From Chloranthus sessilifolius (lineage: Eukaryota; Streptophyta; Magnoliopsida; Chloranthales; Chloranthaceae): a stretch of 64,000 bases of DNA. How positions within the stretch are numbered: position 1 is the first letter of the stretch; every line of letters starts with the position of its first letter. The stretch is from assembly GCA_021018995.1 (NCBI GenBank), contig CM037587.1, positions 60,486,104 to 60,550,103 on the forward strand, written 5' to 3'. The position numbers were made by a program, and so were the translations under genes. Positions 24,191 to 36,399 of this stretch are shown in pieces. The notes under the pieces are model-generated. The model was not told where the DNA came from and ran no database searches. It saw only the letters and a program-made list of their open reading frames with translations.

Positions 24191-24212
24191 CTGGTAGAAT
24201 TGTATTGATGTT
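24191..24212 (+). pseudogene. left half of the exon split by the LTR element
   Basis: A short stretch after TATCAAAGAG, ending at the TSD copy ATGTT (24208-24212). Its continuation is at 62931-63001, beyond the inserted element. Confidence 0.4.
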
Positions 24213-24764
24213 TGTAAACAACAAATTTGCGTAGGATATAAATCTAACACAAATCAATCATAACAAATTTCTCCTCGCTAGGAGAGGGTTTTATTAAAAT
24301 GGCGGGCCTTACACTTTCGGGTATCGCAGTCGATTCCTCGTTAATTATATCAAAATTGAATACCTCTGATTAAAAGCTACTAAATAAAAAATAACGTAAT
24401 TACATCTATGAAATAAATAAAACTAAGATTCTAATTCTAAGTCTTCATCGACATCTTCAATCCGTCATGAGATAGAAGGAGAGCAGACTATCTTCATCGG
24501 AGATTTGAGAAATATGAAATAGGGGATGACGGATGGGAGAACCCCTCCTCCAAAAGTCGAGTCCATTTAATCGAAAAGCACAAGTCATTATTGTAGCAAG
24601 AAACTCGTGGACGAGTCTTAAAACGAATTCTTATTCTCTGGTCTCAAAGATGAGTTTGAATACCAAATTCATTTTTTGAGCAACTGATTATCAGAAGAGT
24701 TATCACTTTCAGTGATAGAGTGTCTAATCATGAGTTAAATATCGTCAAATTCCTTAAAATTTGA

Positions 24765-25565
24765 TTATCATAGATGATTTTATAATAATTTTACCGTTGG
24801 ATTTGATCAATATCTTAAGATTTGGTCAATGCATAGTAAATCCACCATTGGATCTCGTTACGATCTCACATTATGATCGTTTGACTAAAAGTCAATGATT
24901 TCACCATTAGATTTGATCAAAATCACAAGACCTAATTAATATGTAATAAATTCATCGTTGGATCTCATTACGATCTCACATTATGATCGTTTGACTAAAA
25001 GTCAATAATTCCATCGTCGGATTTAACCACAGTCACAAGATCTGGTCAATATACAATAAACTCATCGTTAGATCTCATTACGATCTCACATTATGATCGT
25101 TTGACTAAAAGTCAATGATTTCATTGTTGGATTTGACCACAATCATAAGATCTAGTCAATATGTAATAAATCTACCATTAGATTTCATTATGATCTCTCA
25201 TTATAAGTGTTTGACTAAAAGTCAATAATTATATCGTTGGATTTGACCAAAATCACAAGATCTAGTCAAAATGTAATAAATCTATCGTTGGATCTCATTA
25301 CGACCTCACATTATAATCATTTGACTAAAAGTCAACGCATCCACCGTTAGATTTGACCAAATTTATAAGATTTGGTCAATATGCGATAAATCTACTGTTA
25401 AATCTAGTTACAATCTCATATTATGATCGTTCGACTAAAAGTCAATGAGTCTACCGTTAAATTTGACCAAATTTATAAGATTTGGTCAATATGTGATAAA
25501 TCCACAGTTGGATCCCATTACGATCTCATATTATGATCATTTTGACTAAAAGTCAACGAGTCAAC
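24765..25565. repeat. 110-bp tandem repeats in 3' LTR, seven units
   Basis: The word GATCGTTTGACTAAAAGTCA and its variants start at 24875, 24985, 25095, 25205, 25315, 25425 and 25535: seven registers exactly 110 bases apart. Most units hold TTGACTAAAAGTCAA, an inverted pair of TTGAC cores, the W-box bound by plant WRKY factors. In the element's direction they lie downstream of the TATA box, so in the transcribed leader. Confidence 0.9.
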
Positions 25566-26260
25566 TGTGAAAAAATTTATGATCTCGAGGTTAAGGTGCA
25601 AACCCTTATTTGAAGGAGTGATGATCCGAACCGCGAGAGAAACTCTAATTATCATAGATAAATATTTTGGATATTATAGTCCAAAATCATTCTTCGGGTT
25701 CGTGATTGCAACCCGTATGAGTATCAAATTTATGGTTATAATCCGAGTGTATTAGGAGTTATGCCCAGGGTCGTACTCACGTAGCTTAACTATTTCTAAG
25801 TACGCAAGAGATTGGGTACGAGTCATAACACGTAATCTCAAATTACAATCATAAATCCTACTTAGGAGGAGTCGTAGCTCTTATCCTAAGCGTATCTCCT
25901 TTAGGTAAGGGTCGTAGCCCTTATTCTAAATGTCTTAATCCTAACTTATTCCTCTCGTCCACTTTTAAAAAAAAATAATAAAAAAAAGAAGAAGAATAGT
26001 CAAAATCTCGGAGATACCCTAAAGTCTTTTTTAGAACAGTCAGAGATATTTTCGGTAGAGCTCTCGTGTCAGAATTTTTAGATTCTTTACAATGAGGACG
26101 AGTTTGCTATTTATAGATTTATGGTAGCGGTTATAGAAGTTACGATCCTACGGTTCCCGTAAGGTTTTTATGAAATGAACGATTGAGAGAGGTGTGTAAG
26201 TTTTCGTCTTCACGCGGATTGAGAAAGATTCTTCTCACATGCGTCATTCTTTTCTCATAA

Positions 26261-27871
26261 CCGCCTAGGTGGCTAAGTATGTTTCTAGCCACCTAGGTGG
26301 ATAAATGTTTTTCTATCCACCTAGGTGTATAAGTATTTTTCTAGCCACCTACGTGACTATGTATATTTTCTATCCACCTAGGTGGATAAGTATTTTTCTA
26401 GCCAGCTAGGTGGCTAGGTATATTTTCTAGCCACCTAGGTGGATAAGTATTTTTCTAGCTAGTTAGGTGGCTAAATATATTTTTCTAGCCATTTAGGTGG
26501 ATAAGTATTTTTCTAGCCAGTTAGGTGGCTAGGTATATTTTCTATCCACCTAGATAGATAAGTATTTTTCTAGTCACCTACGTGACTACGTATATTTTCT
26601 ATCTACCTAGGTGGATAAATATTTTTTTATCTGTCTAGGTGGATAAGTATTTTTCTAGCCAGCTAGGTGGTTTGGTATATTTTATACCCACCTAGGTGGA
26701 TAATATTTTTCTATCTACCTAGGTGGATAAATATTTTTCTATCCACCTAGGTGGATAAGTATTTTTCTAGCCACCTAGGTGACTACGTATATTTTCTAGC
26801 CACCTAGGTGGATAAGTATTTTTTTATTTACCTAGGTGGATAAGTATTTTTCTAGCCAGCTAGGTGGCTAGGTATATTTTCTATCCACCTAAGTGGATAA
26901 GTATTTTTCTATTCACCTAGGTGACTACGTATATTTTCTAGCGACCTAGGTGGATAAGTATTTTTCTAGCCAGCTAGGTAGATAAGTATTTTTCTATCAA
27001 CCTAGATGGATAAGTAATTTTTCTAGTCAGCTATGTGGTTAGGTATATTTTTTATCCACCTACGTGGATAAGTATTTTTCTAGCCAGCTAGGTGGCTGGT
27101 CATATTTTCTAGCCACCTAGGTGGATAAGTATTTTGCTATCCACCTAGGTGGCTAAGTATTTTTTTATCCACCTAGGTGGATAAGTATTTTTCTAGCCAG
27201 CTAGATGGCTAGGTATATTTTTTATCCACCTAGGTGGATAAGTATTTTTTTAGCCAGCTAGGTGGTTAGGTATATTTTCTATCCACCTAGATTACTACGT
27301 ATATTTTTTAGCCACCTAGGTGGATAAGTATTTTTCTATCCACCTAAATGACTACGTTTATTTTTTAGTCACCCAGGTGGATAAGTATTTTTCTCGCCAG
27401 CTAGGTGGCTAGGTATATTTTTATCCACCTAGGTGGATAAATATTTTTCTATCCATCTAAGTAGATAAGTATTTTTCTAGCCAGCTAGGTGAATAGGTAT
27501 ATTTTCTATCCACCTAGGTAGATAAGTATTTTTCTAACCACTTAGATAGATAAGCATTTTTTCTATCCGCCTAAGTGACTACGTATATTTTCTAGCCACT
27601 TAAGTCGATAAGTATTTTTCTATCCACCTAGGTGGATATGTATTTTGCTAGCTAATTAGGTGGCTAGTTATATTTTCTATCCAATTAGGTGGATAAGTAT
27701 TTTTCTATCCACCTAGGTGGATAAGTATTTTTTTTGCCCGCCACTTAGGTGGCTACGTATATTTTTCTAATCACCTAGGTGGCTAAATATATTTTATAGT
27801 CACATAAGTGGCTACGTATATTTTTCTAGCTACCTAGGTGGCTAAGCATATTTTTCTAGCCACCTAGGTGT
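26261..27871. repeat. palindromic minisatellite in 3' LTR
   Basis: Roughly 50-55 units of 28-32 bases with the core CCACCTAGGTGG, itself a perfect palindrome, alternating with CCAGCTAGGTGG and separated by ATAAGTATTTTTCTA or TATATTTTCTA spacers. It sits about 145 bases upstream of the LTR TATA box in the element's own direction, that is, in U3. Confidence 0.92.
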
Positions 27872-28040
27872 CTGACATAACGTAGGACTTTAAATCCTAT
27901 TTAGAGTATAATTTGTTAAAAAAAATATATTATAAATAGTCTCTTTTCCTAATTCCTTGTATTAATTTATTCTATTTGATTTTTAAGACTAAGTGGAAGA
28001 AGAAAGAGTTTCCAATAATTCAAAAAATTTCGAGTCAACA

Positions 28041-28056
28041 GGTGCCTCCTCGATTT
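28041..28056 (-). other. polypurine tract of element 1
   Basis: Minus-strand reading ATCGAGGAGGCACC lies directly before the TGTTGACTCG start of the 3' LTR. This position and purine richness fit the plus-strand primer of reverse transcription. Confidence 0.6.
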
Positions 28057-28432
28057 TTTTTTATTATTATTTTTTTTAAATGAAAATCATAATAAAAAAA
28101 AATGATAAAAATCAATATAAATTTTATTTCTTATGAGAATTTTATTACTGATTAATGATCGTATTCTCTACGGAGATTCGATTCATTGAAATCTGACTAG
28201 TGATCCTATTCTCTACGGAGATTGATCATTGAATTTTAAAAATAAATTTGGGTCCATCGGATGATCTTATTTCAATCTGAGAGATTTTTCAGGAGATGAA
28301 ATTTTTTATTTCGAGATTAATCAGACTGTAATTCCTACGGGAATACTGTATACTGATTTATAGGATTTGTGATTCTTACGAGGACGCTCTCCGATTATCA
28401 AGATGAATCTCCTAGATTGGATTTGCGATTCT

Positions 28433-28935
28433 TACGAGAACGCTCTCTAACTACTAAAATGAATCTCCTAAATCTCTTAGACGATCCGGTTAAAATTTAT
28501 GAACCTTAATAAATCGATAACAACAATTATGAAATTGATTCTGTATTAACCATTGATCTCGATGTAGATTAGGCAGTCGAAATTAAATCCAAAAGATCTA
28601 CTTTGGCTACCCGGGCAGATATGACTGATTTCAGGTTGCTTATAGAGATCGAAACGTCCCTAAAAATATTTTCTAAAAATCACAAAAATTATGAGGCTGA
28701 TTTTATACTGACCATCGATCTCAATATAGATCAGGTGGTCGAAATTAAATCCGAAAGATCTACTTTGGCTACTCGGGCAAATTTGACTGATTTTGAGACG
28801 TTTATAGAGATCAAAACATCCTTTAAAATATTTTCTAAAAATCAACAAAAATTATAAGGTTGATTTTTTATTGACCATTGATCTTAATGTAGATCGGATG
28901 GTCAAAATTAAATCCGAAAGATCTACTTTGGCTAC
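28433..28935. repeat. 163-bp tandem repeats in the element 1 tail, left part
   Basis: GATCTACTTTGGCTAC starts at 28595, 28757 and 28920, that is 162-163 bases apart. The series resumes at 51427 after element 2 and shows the next start at 51579. The repeats lie between the integrase and the PPT of element 1, where Tat/Ogre elements commonly carry tandem repeats. Element 2 is inserted in one unit. Confidence 0.9.
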
Positions 28936-31069
28936 TGTTAGGCGGTGAAAAATGTCACTTTTCACCCTATAACCTAACCATTGATTGACCTATGAGCACA
29001 CTAATAAGCCCCTGTCAAGTGTATTTTGTAGACAACAATAAAAGAAGATACTAGGTAAGAAAACATTCAAGAGTACCCAACAAGGAGCCATCTCTCAGCA
29101 CAGGACGAACTCAGCAATAGCACACAAAAAGGGTAGCACATCATTGAACCCTTAGAGCGCATGGCTGTAGCAGGGCAAGGTGAAGAAAGTGAGAATAGGT
29201 TGAAAACGTCCTATCGATTGGTCACCTGAAGCGTTCGATAGGAGCTGAAAACATTAAAAGGAAAGAATTTGTGCAGGTAAGAAGGTTTTGACAGGAACAG
29301 AAGGCAGAAAAAGGAAGAATTTGTGCAGAAGTGAAGAATTCGATAGGATCGAAGAACCTATTGAGCAGTTGAAAGAGAAAGAGAATTTAACCTATCGAAA
29401 GCTATCTTGAAGAAAGAGGAGACCTATCGGAAGGTTCCTTGAACCTATCGAATGGTCCACTGAACCTATCGAAATAGAAATGCTGAGACAGTACCTATCG
29501 CAGAATGATTTGAACCTTTCAATAGGAACAAGGGTCATCCGATCGAAGCAATAGAATGTGAATCCTAAACCTATAGAATTACTCTTCCAACCTGTCGAAG
29601 GCCCCAGATCAAGTGCAGTGAAGCTGAAGCATCTAAGCCCAACCTATCGGAACCTATCGAAGAGACCATGGGAACCTATCGAAAGAGGCTACAAGCTTAC
29701 TTTTAACCTGTTGAAAGCTTCTCCAACCTGTTAAAATCGTGTTCTAAACTTCTCAGAAACTATGTTATGTGCACACTGTGACTTGGTGACCTGCTGCACG
29801 TAAACCGTGGCACTTTGGTGACCGACGCGACGTTCTAGAAGATGCCCTAGGAAGCCCTAACCGTCCCACATGCTTTAACAGAACTCTAACAAACTCTGAC
29901 AATCTTCTAAAAGAGATTTTTGGCGGGAAAAATAGAGGAGAAAGCTATATATTGAGATCCCCAATTGCCATTGGGGAGGATCAAAATTCTGAGCAATTTT
30001 CCATAGATCAGAGCTTGCAGCAAGATTCTATTTCCCTCCTTTAGCCCAACCATGGTTGGCTAAATTCCTAGGAGCAGCAAGGAGTAAGTTAGATCTGAAA
30101 TTGGGTTAGGTTAAGAGTGCTGCAGGGGTTAATTGCTGCACAGACGACAGATCTTAGAGCATTCCATTGTAAGAGTGACCTTGTTTGCAATGCAAATATT
30201 ATTTTCAATGTTTTAATTAGATCTAAAACTTTTTTTATTCCTTTTGGTGCTCGATCGGATTTGTGTAGAGGAGTTGCTTGATCAGCTCACCCAATTAACT
30301 GGTAGACCTCTTAGATATCATCTGAATTCCCTGGATCTGATATCCCTGTAATTTCCTGCGTCTGTGACCTGGAAATTGCAACATCTGTAGTGGTTCTAAT
30401 TGTTCTAATTGAGGCTCTGGCTTTGAAGGAGATCTATAGGATGGTCTGTGACCATTAAAGTGGACAGATCATAACCTTAAGGTAAATCTGAGCTTAGGCC
30501 TCAATTGGATTCATCTGCTGCAATCCATGGATTCGATAAAGCCTATAGGATGGTCTGTGACCATTAAAGTGGACAGATCATAGCCTTAAGGCCAGGTGGA
30601 CCCTGTGATTTGAAGTAGAATTTATACCTCGTAGTCATTGTGCTTGTGGCGGTGCTTGCTTTTGAACCCCTGTAATTTGCTTAGCTCAACCTGATTGAAG
30701 TGAAAACAACCTCCAAGGTGTTCTTCTCCATCTTTTGAGTTTTTAAACCTTCAATCTGCAAGATTTGAGGCTGCAGATTCGATCTAAAACAATCTGCATT
30801 TTAATTGTAGTTTAGTTTAAGTGACAACTCATTTCAAACCTCTCCCCTGTCTTTTAACTAAAGTAGAGATATCTAGGGTGCCAGATCTCTTATAGATCTA
30901 AAGATTTATCATATTTCTAACCAGCCTCCCTGTGGACATTCCCTTACTTACCATTCTTTTAAAGCTTGCTACAACAGATCCTGAATACTTGCAGATCTGT
31001 ATGAGTATGTCTGCCTTGTTTTATTGTTGATTTTAGACCCTCATTTGAGGGTAGGCAAACACACCAACA
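28936..31069 (+). repeat. 5' LTR of element 2
   Basis: Begins TGTTAGGCGG and ends CACCAACA. U3 contains about 12 copies of CCTATCG or CGATAGG between 29210 and 29690. A TATA box GCTATATATTGAG follows at about 29943-29953, then CT- and T-rich U5. The words GACCATTAAAGTGGACAGAT, ATCATAACCTTAAGG appear twice (30450-30600). Confidence 0.93.
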
Positions 31070-31075
31070 AGTTTT

Positions 31076-31093
31076 TGGCGCCGCTGTCGGGGA
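31076..31093 (+). other. primer-binding site of element 2
   Basis: TGGCGCCGCTGTCGGGGA, complementary to the 3' end of tRNA-Asp, as in Athila/Tat elements. It lies six bases after the LTR. Confidence 0.9.
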
Positions 31094-31324
31094 AGTAGTT
31101 TAGAAATTGATAAATCTATGTTTTGATCATAGATTTGTAGTTTTTGTTTGATTTTACTAACTGCATTTGTGAGTTTTATTTTTTTTTTCAATATTTTTGT
31201 GTCTAGTTCACCAGATCTGAGTACAGAGTGAGAGGAGAGTTGTGCTGAAGGCTGCTCTATAGTTTGCATCCCTTCTCTCCTGTTTATTTTCAAATCTGTT
31301 GATTTTTAGATTAGTTAATCAATT

Positions 31325-31868
31325 GTGTTGAGGATTTACTCTGCATTCAGTTGTGAGTGTTGTATGTTTGGTAGGAGAACTCTACAACCTCAAATTATTC
31401 CACTAAATCCAGAGGTTGAAAGACTTCTCAGAACCAAACCAACTACATCCACAGCTGTTGAAATTGAATATGTCGAAATGGGTGAGCAGCAGCAACCTCG
31501 AACTCTCAAGGAATTCAATGCACCAGGGGTCTACAATTCCCCCTTCTGCATTCAGTTCCTTGCTGCTCAAGGAAACTATGAGATCAAATCGTCCATCATT
31601 CAGATGTTGCCATCATTTCATGTCCTGACCAAGGAGGACCCTTATAAGCATATAGATGAATTCTTAGGACTGTGCACTACCTTCAACATCACAGGTTTGA
31701 GGGAGGAGGCAAGTAGGATGAGGCTCTTTCCTTTTTCATTAAAGGACAGAGCCAGGACCTGGTTGTCCCTGCTTCCACCTAATAGTATACAGTCCTGGAG
31801 TGATCTCCAATGTCAGTTTTGGCCAAGTTCTTTCCTATGTCAAAGACCAGTCAGTTGAGGAGGGGTAT
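31325..31868 (+). pseudogene. element 2 gag, N-terminal part
   Basis: The translation includes LQPQIIPLNPEVERLL, FNAPGVYNSPFCIQF, FHVLTKEDPYKHIDEFLGLC and LFPFSLKDRARTWLSLLPP, the classic Athila/Tat retrotransposon-gag pattern (PF03732). The gag protein forms the particle. The region ends at the target site of element 3 and resumes at 41717. Confidence 0.9.
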
Positions 31869-34243
31869 TGTTGCGTTTCCCAGTGTGCTTACTTTATTTG
31901 TTGGTGGTAAAAATAATTCGAAATCAAAGTAAAACAGGGGATGGAATCAGCACAACTGAGAAATCCTAGACCTGCAAGATACAGGATCCATTTGTAGCAA
32001 GTTTTGATAAGTAAGAGTTTGTCCCATAGGGAAAAGTGATCTACTGCTCCAAGGGAGCCATCTCTAGTAGTCCCTCCAGATCTGAATACAGATCTGGAAG
32101 TCCTAAAAGGAAGGGAGTTTAGGGTCACTTATTCTAAATATCCTAAGGTAGCCTAATGAATTAAGTACAGAAATGGTTGAGAAGATGGATGGAGTGTGGG
32201 AAAATAAATATAAAAGGGTGAGAAGTATGCTATTGGGTTCAGATCTGCTGGAATTTATGACTCAGATCCGAGTCTGCTGTTATAGAAATCCTGTCCAATG
32301 GCTACATTATCACCAAAGAGGAGAAAGAATCCAACTCATCTCTGTGCCATGATACAATCCCTTAAGGTTATAACCTGTCCACTTAAATGATCACAGACTA
32401 TCCCATAGGGGAACCACAATCCAGATATGGATCAAAACAAGTTTATTATTGTAGGCACTACTTCATCCAGGCTACAAGCTCAAGAATCCATAGGGAACCT
32501 CAACCTCTAAAGCTCTATGTGTGGGGCTAAGGTTGTATAGGACCATGATAGCCCAGACACATAGAACCAGTAAGAGATTGAGTACCACCTTAGATCTAGC
32601 TATCCATTGCTTGAGTGGGACTATAATGGTCCAGTCACAAGCCTACAATCTCCATAACTAGATCAAATTTAACATCTGATGGCAGGCCTATACAAATATA
32701 GGGGAGTCTGTCTCTGTACAATCTCCTACCAGGCTACAAGCTCAGGCTCAGAGAAGAAGGATCCATTTTGGATCGACGGATTGGATTCACCCTAAGGCTA
32801 TAACCTACCCACTTGAATGGTCACAAATTATCCCAGAGGCTATCCTCCTCACGGAGCCCAAAACAAAACAAGAATATTACTGCCACCACCATGGTCACAA
32901 GGCTACCAGCTCAGGCTCTCATGGGGATTTCAGATCTAGTGGGTCCTGTGGTGGGGCTAAGGCTGTATCGGACCATGATAGCCCAGACATACAGGTCACT
33001 TGGATATGAATGGGTCCTTAAAATCAGTCCTCCATTGCTTTAAATCACAGCCAAAGCAATGGCGGATCACAAGGCAGCAGCCTTGCACAGAGCAACTCTC
33101 AAATACATGAATCCCATAAAAGTACAACACCCAATCACAAATTCCATTAATCTAATCTTCAGTAAACATACATAGGCATGGCCAGCAAGTGCTGGGCCAT
33201 GGAGAGTAGGAAAAAGAAAAAGGAAAACTACTTACAACTACAGTAGAACAGAAAAGAAAAAGATCTCAGATCTCGTATCAGTGATACAGTCTGAGCTTCC
33301 GCTGATGTCTAAGTCTAAAGGTCCGTCCCAGTCTAAACCTAAACCAGGCTTAGGTTTATATAGCAGTGGGTGTGGTGGCGCATTAGGGTTAGGAAACCCT
33401 AATTTTAGCGATGCCATGTGGCCTATTAATGATCCTTGGATGCCTCGGGGCTCATGCACGGAGATTTGAGCGTGAAAGTGCGTGCCCTAATCACTGAAAA
33501 TCTCCAGAATGTCCTCTACAGAATGATGGAAGTTGGAGTTCAGAGCTTCGCCAGGTTGCAGTCGATTCCCAGACTTGTAGCGTGGTAGCACTGACTTCGC
33601 GAGGATGAGTTAGCATTAAAACTTCAGATGTCGTGGGGTTGCAGCTTCTTGATGCTTTGAGCAGTCGCGAGGTAGATAGTTAAGCTCTCGCTGGATTGAG
33701 CTTCGCGAGGTTGGACTGCTACTTGTGAATAGCGCGGGAACTGCGTGAGCATTCCATTTCACAATAGATCTTTGTGAGGCTAACTTTGGCTTCACGAGGC
33801 TGTTTTCTTCCTGAACAGCGCGAGAATTGCGTAAGAAGTTCACTTCTTAATGGAACTTTGCGAGGATCCTCGCGATAGCTTTGATGCTTTTCTGAATTGC
33901 GCGACAGCTGGGCGAGGCAGGATTCTGAAGATATTCTGTCACTCAACTGCGCGAGAAGTTGTTGTGAAGTCTTGGGACTTCACGAGGACTGCGCGAAGCA
34001 TATTTTTCTGAATCCTCGGGAGCTTTGTCAGTTGCGCGAGGCTTACCTCAGGTCTGGATTCATGACTCATTCTTCTGAGGGACTTCTGGTGCCAATATAG
34101 GATCCTTAACAGGATTTATGACCTTATTGCACTGTTGTTTATTACCTATAAAAATAGCTTAACAAATATTTATTAGATGGCTAAGGGTCTAATCAAAGGC
34201 TAAGTTAAGGGGTGAAAAGTGGTACTTTTCAGGTCTTAATACA
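31869..34243 (-). repeat. 3' LTR of element 3
   Basis: Plus-strand start TGTTGCGTTTCCCAG, end TTAATACA. On the minus strand it starts TGTATTAAGACCTGAAAAG, has a U3 with about ten CGCGAG-type words (33590-34040), then a TATA box CTATATAAAC (33355-33364). GGTTATAACCTGTCCACTTA is shared with element 2 LTRs. Confidence 0.93.
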
Positions 34244-36083
34244 CCCCCAAACCTAATCTTTGCTAGTCCCTTAGCAAAGCTACATTAAATCAACTACAGA
34301 AATTAAATGCCACTTTCGTAGGGAGCACGGATACATTTAGCATATGTACCAAACCTTTTAAACCCCTAGGTGATCCCTAGTGGAGGAGTGAAGTCTCCTG
34401 AGGGTTTTCAGTGAAGACACCCACAAACTTCTCAATGAGACAGTTAACAAAAGTGCATTATTATCAAGTGAGCAGTCAAGAAATAGAGTTAGTTCACCCT
34501 TGAATCAGTAAGAGATATAAGAAATTCAAACACCTTGGCTGCACAAAAATTTAAACAGTTTAAGCTTCTCATGAAAGCACAACATTTCCAATCAGTTTAC
34601 ACCAAAGAACAATTCATATGTGTGTCAACACTGAGCTCATCACTGGATCAAAAATTAGGTTGTAGATCATACTTAATGCATTCAATATCAGACCCACAAC
34701 TCTCCAGGGCATACTCTCATAAAGAACTGTTGAGGGTTTCATTTTCTCTCAAGCTCAAGAGCAGTTATATCCCCCAAATGGGTCTGTAAGCATGAGCATA
34801 GGCATAGCTCTGAAGTTCTGGCATCATTGACAGATCCTCACTATAGATTGTACAACTCTCTGTCTCCACATGATAGCTCACTCAACTTTGGATCTCAAGG
34901 GCTTTTAACTGGGCTGTAATGTGGCTTATGGAGTGGGGTTAAAAAGAATGGAAGGTCAAAATTGAGAAATCTGTAGGTGAAGGAGGTGATTCATGACTTC
35001 ACCTTCTTTAATTCAGCTCCTTTCATCTTCTTTGAGGTTTTCAGATTTGAAGTGATCAGTTTCTCTTCTTGATTTCGATTTTTCCAATGAAAGTTCCCTC
35101 TTGACTCCTCTCTTACTCCTCTTCATTATTGTTTTTATTTCTTTTTGATACATTTTTCTTCTTTTTATTTTATTTTTGCTTTTCTGAAATGCCACCATTT
35201 TCTCAGTTACCATACTGCCAGAATTTGAGGTACTTCTTCTTTATTCACCTAATGTTGACCATAGCTAGTTCATCTTCAACTCTTTCTCCTTTACCTTCTG
35301 AATTCTCAGAGTGAGGGTAGGCTGAATCAAGTTCATAGGTTCAGGTACAATTACTCAGGTGCATTTTGAAGAAATTTAGGATTTAAAGCTCAAAGGGGGT
35401 ATGGACAAGGGCAGTTGCTTAAGGTTGGTCTATTTAGGCTCAAACTGTCCAAGAGAAGGCCTTGATCCTTTCCTAAGTCTCATGAGTGCTGTCAGTTGTT
35501 TCAACTTGGAGTTGCCTAACTTCTAGTGAGCATAGTGACTCAGCCAGTCCTTAGAGCTAGAAGAATTTTGCCTTAGTCACTCCTCAAGGAAAAAATATTT
35601 GTATAGGCCCAAATCTCACTGGTTATAGTCATCCTTTGAATTCTTAAGCATGTCCTTACCTTTTTCTCTCTCTAATGATTCAATAAGTGCGGATACAAGT
35701 GAGTTTCCTTGGTGATCTCATCATGAAAATGTGAAATTTTAAAAGTTTGTAATGCCTAAAGTTTGAAAAAAAATTTAAATTTCATTATTTTTCTAATTCT
35801 TCTGTGAACATGGTTCCATTTCCATATTACTCACAAGATTCTGCTGCACTTAGGTTAACTATTCCATTGGCAGGATGTGCTTGACACACCCCCAAACCTA
35901 TGAGGAGCAGTGTCCTCACTGGTTCAAAGGTGTGTGTGCAGCAGATTTATTGTCAGAGAAAAGAAAATAGCAAGAATGAAAACAACCAAAAACAGAGAAC
36001 TTTACAGAATAACAGGAAAAGAAAATTTCATTAAAACTAAAAGATTACAAAAAGAAAACTCCTAAGAAGAAAGGAGAGAGGGA
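34244..36083 (-). other. element 3 3' untranslated region
   Basis: Long non-coding stretch between the accessory ORF and the PPT. Part of it (about 34300-34450) is the reverse complement of element 2 sequence at 49130-49260 with few differences, including CTCCACTAGGGATCACCTAG. Short open frames here are not supported. Confidence 0.8.
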
Positions 36084-36332
36084 TCAAGGATGTGGGGGCT
36101 GAGAAGGTGGTGAAAAGGGTTGAGTGGAGGGGGCAGGGGATGGGGATGGTTCTATCTTTTGCTTTTTCTTCTTTGGCTGGTGCTTGTCCTTCTCCTCCTT
36201 AGCCAGGATCTGCTGACCCTCCTCGTATTCATCCCAGAGGGATTGTAGGGGGTCTGGTTCTTTAGGTGGGGGCAGTTTCAACCACATCGGATAAAATTTG
36301 TTAGGTAGAGCATTAGGCTTGTCATCTGCCAT
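36084..36332 (-). CDS. element 3 accessory ORF after integrase
   Basis: 82 codons from the first ATG after a TATA-like TTTAAATA (about 36405-36412 on the minus strand). It reads MADDKPNALPNKFYPMWLKL, then an acidic segment, a Lys-rich KKKKQKI segment and a Ser/Pro tail. The basic segment could be a nuclear localisation signal. No family recognised. It lies between the integrase and the 3' LTR, where Athila elements carry env-like or other extra ORFs. A CGCGAG-rich block (36530-36720) precedes it and resembles the element's U3. Confidence 0.5.
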   Translation of the reverse strand: MADDKPNALPNKFYPMWLKLPPPKEPDPLQSLWDEYEEGQQILAKEEKDKHQPKKKKQKIEPSPSPAPSTQPFSPPSQPPHP

Positions 36333-36399
36333 TGTTAGGACTAGGGAAGGACCGCTAGGGTGAGAGGAGAAAGGATGAGATGAATATGAAAGGGACTCC

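Larger units (their letters stand above)
24213..28040 (-). repeat. 3' LTR of element 1 (3.8 kb)
   Basis: Begins TGTAAACAAC and ends GAGTCAACA in plus-strand reading, flanked by the TSD. It contains a 110-bp repeat array (24875-25560), a TATA box (CTATAAATAG on the minus strand, 26107-26116) and a palindromic minisatellite (26261-27871) upstream of that TATA in the element's own direction. It is about 940 bases longer than its partner, nearly all from the minisatellite. Confidence 0.95.

Noticed and set aside
24765-25565. Centromeric or satellite DNA
   Set aside because: The 110-bp array is only seven units long and is part of both LTRs of element 1.
26261-27871. CRISPR-like regularly spaced palindromic repeats
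   Set aside because: This is a plant LTR minisatellite: spacers are themselves repeats and the array lies in U3 of element 1.
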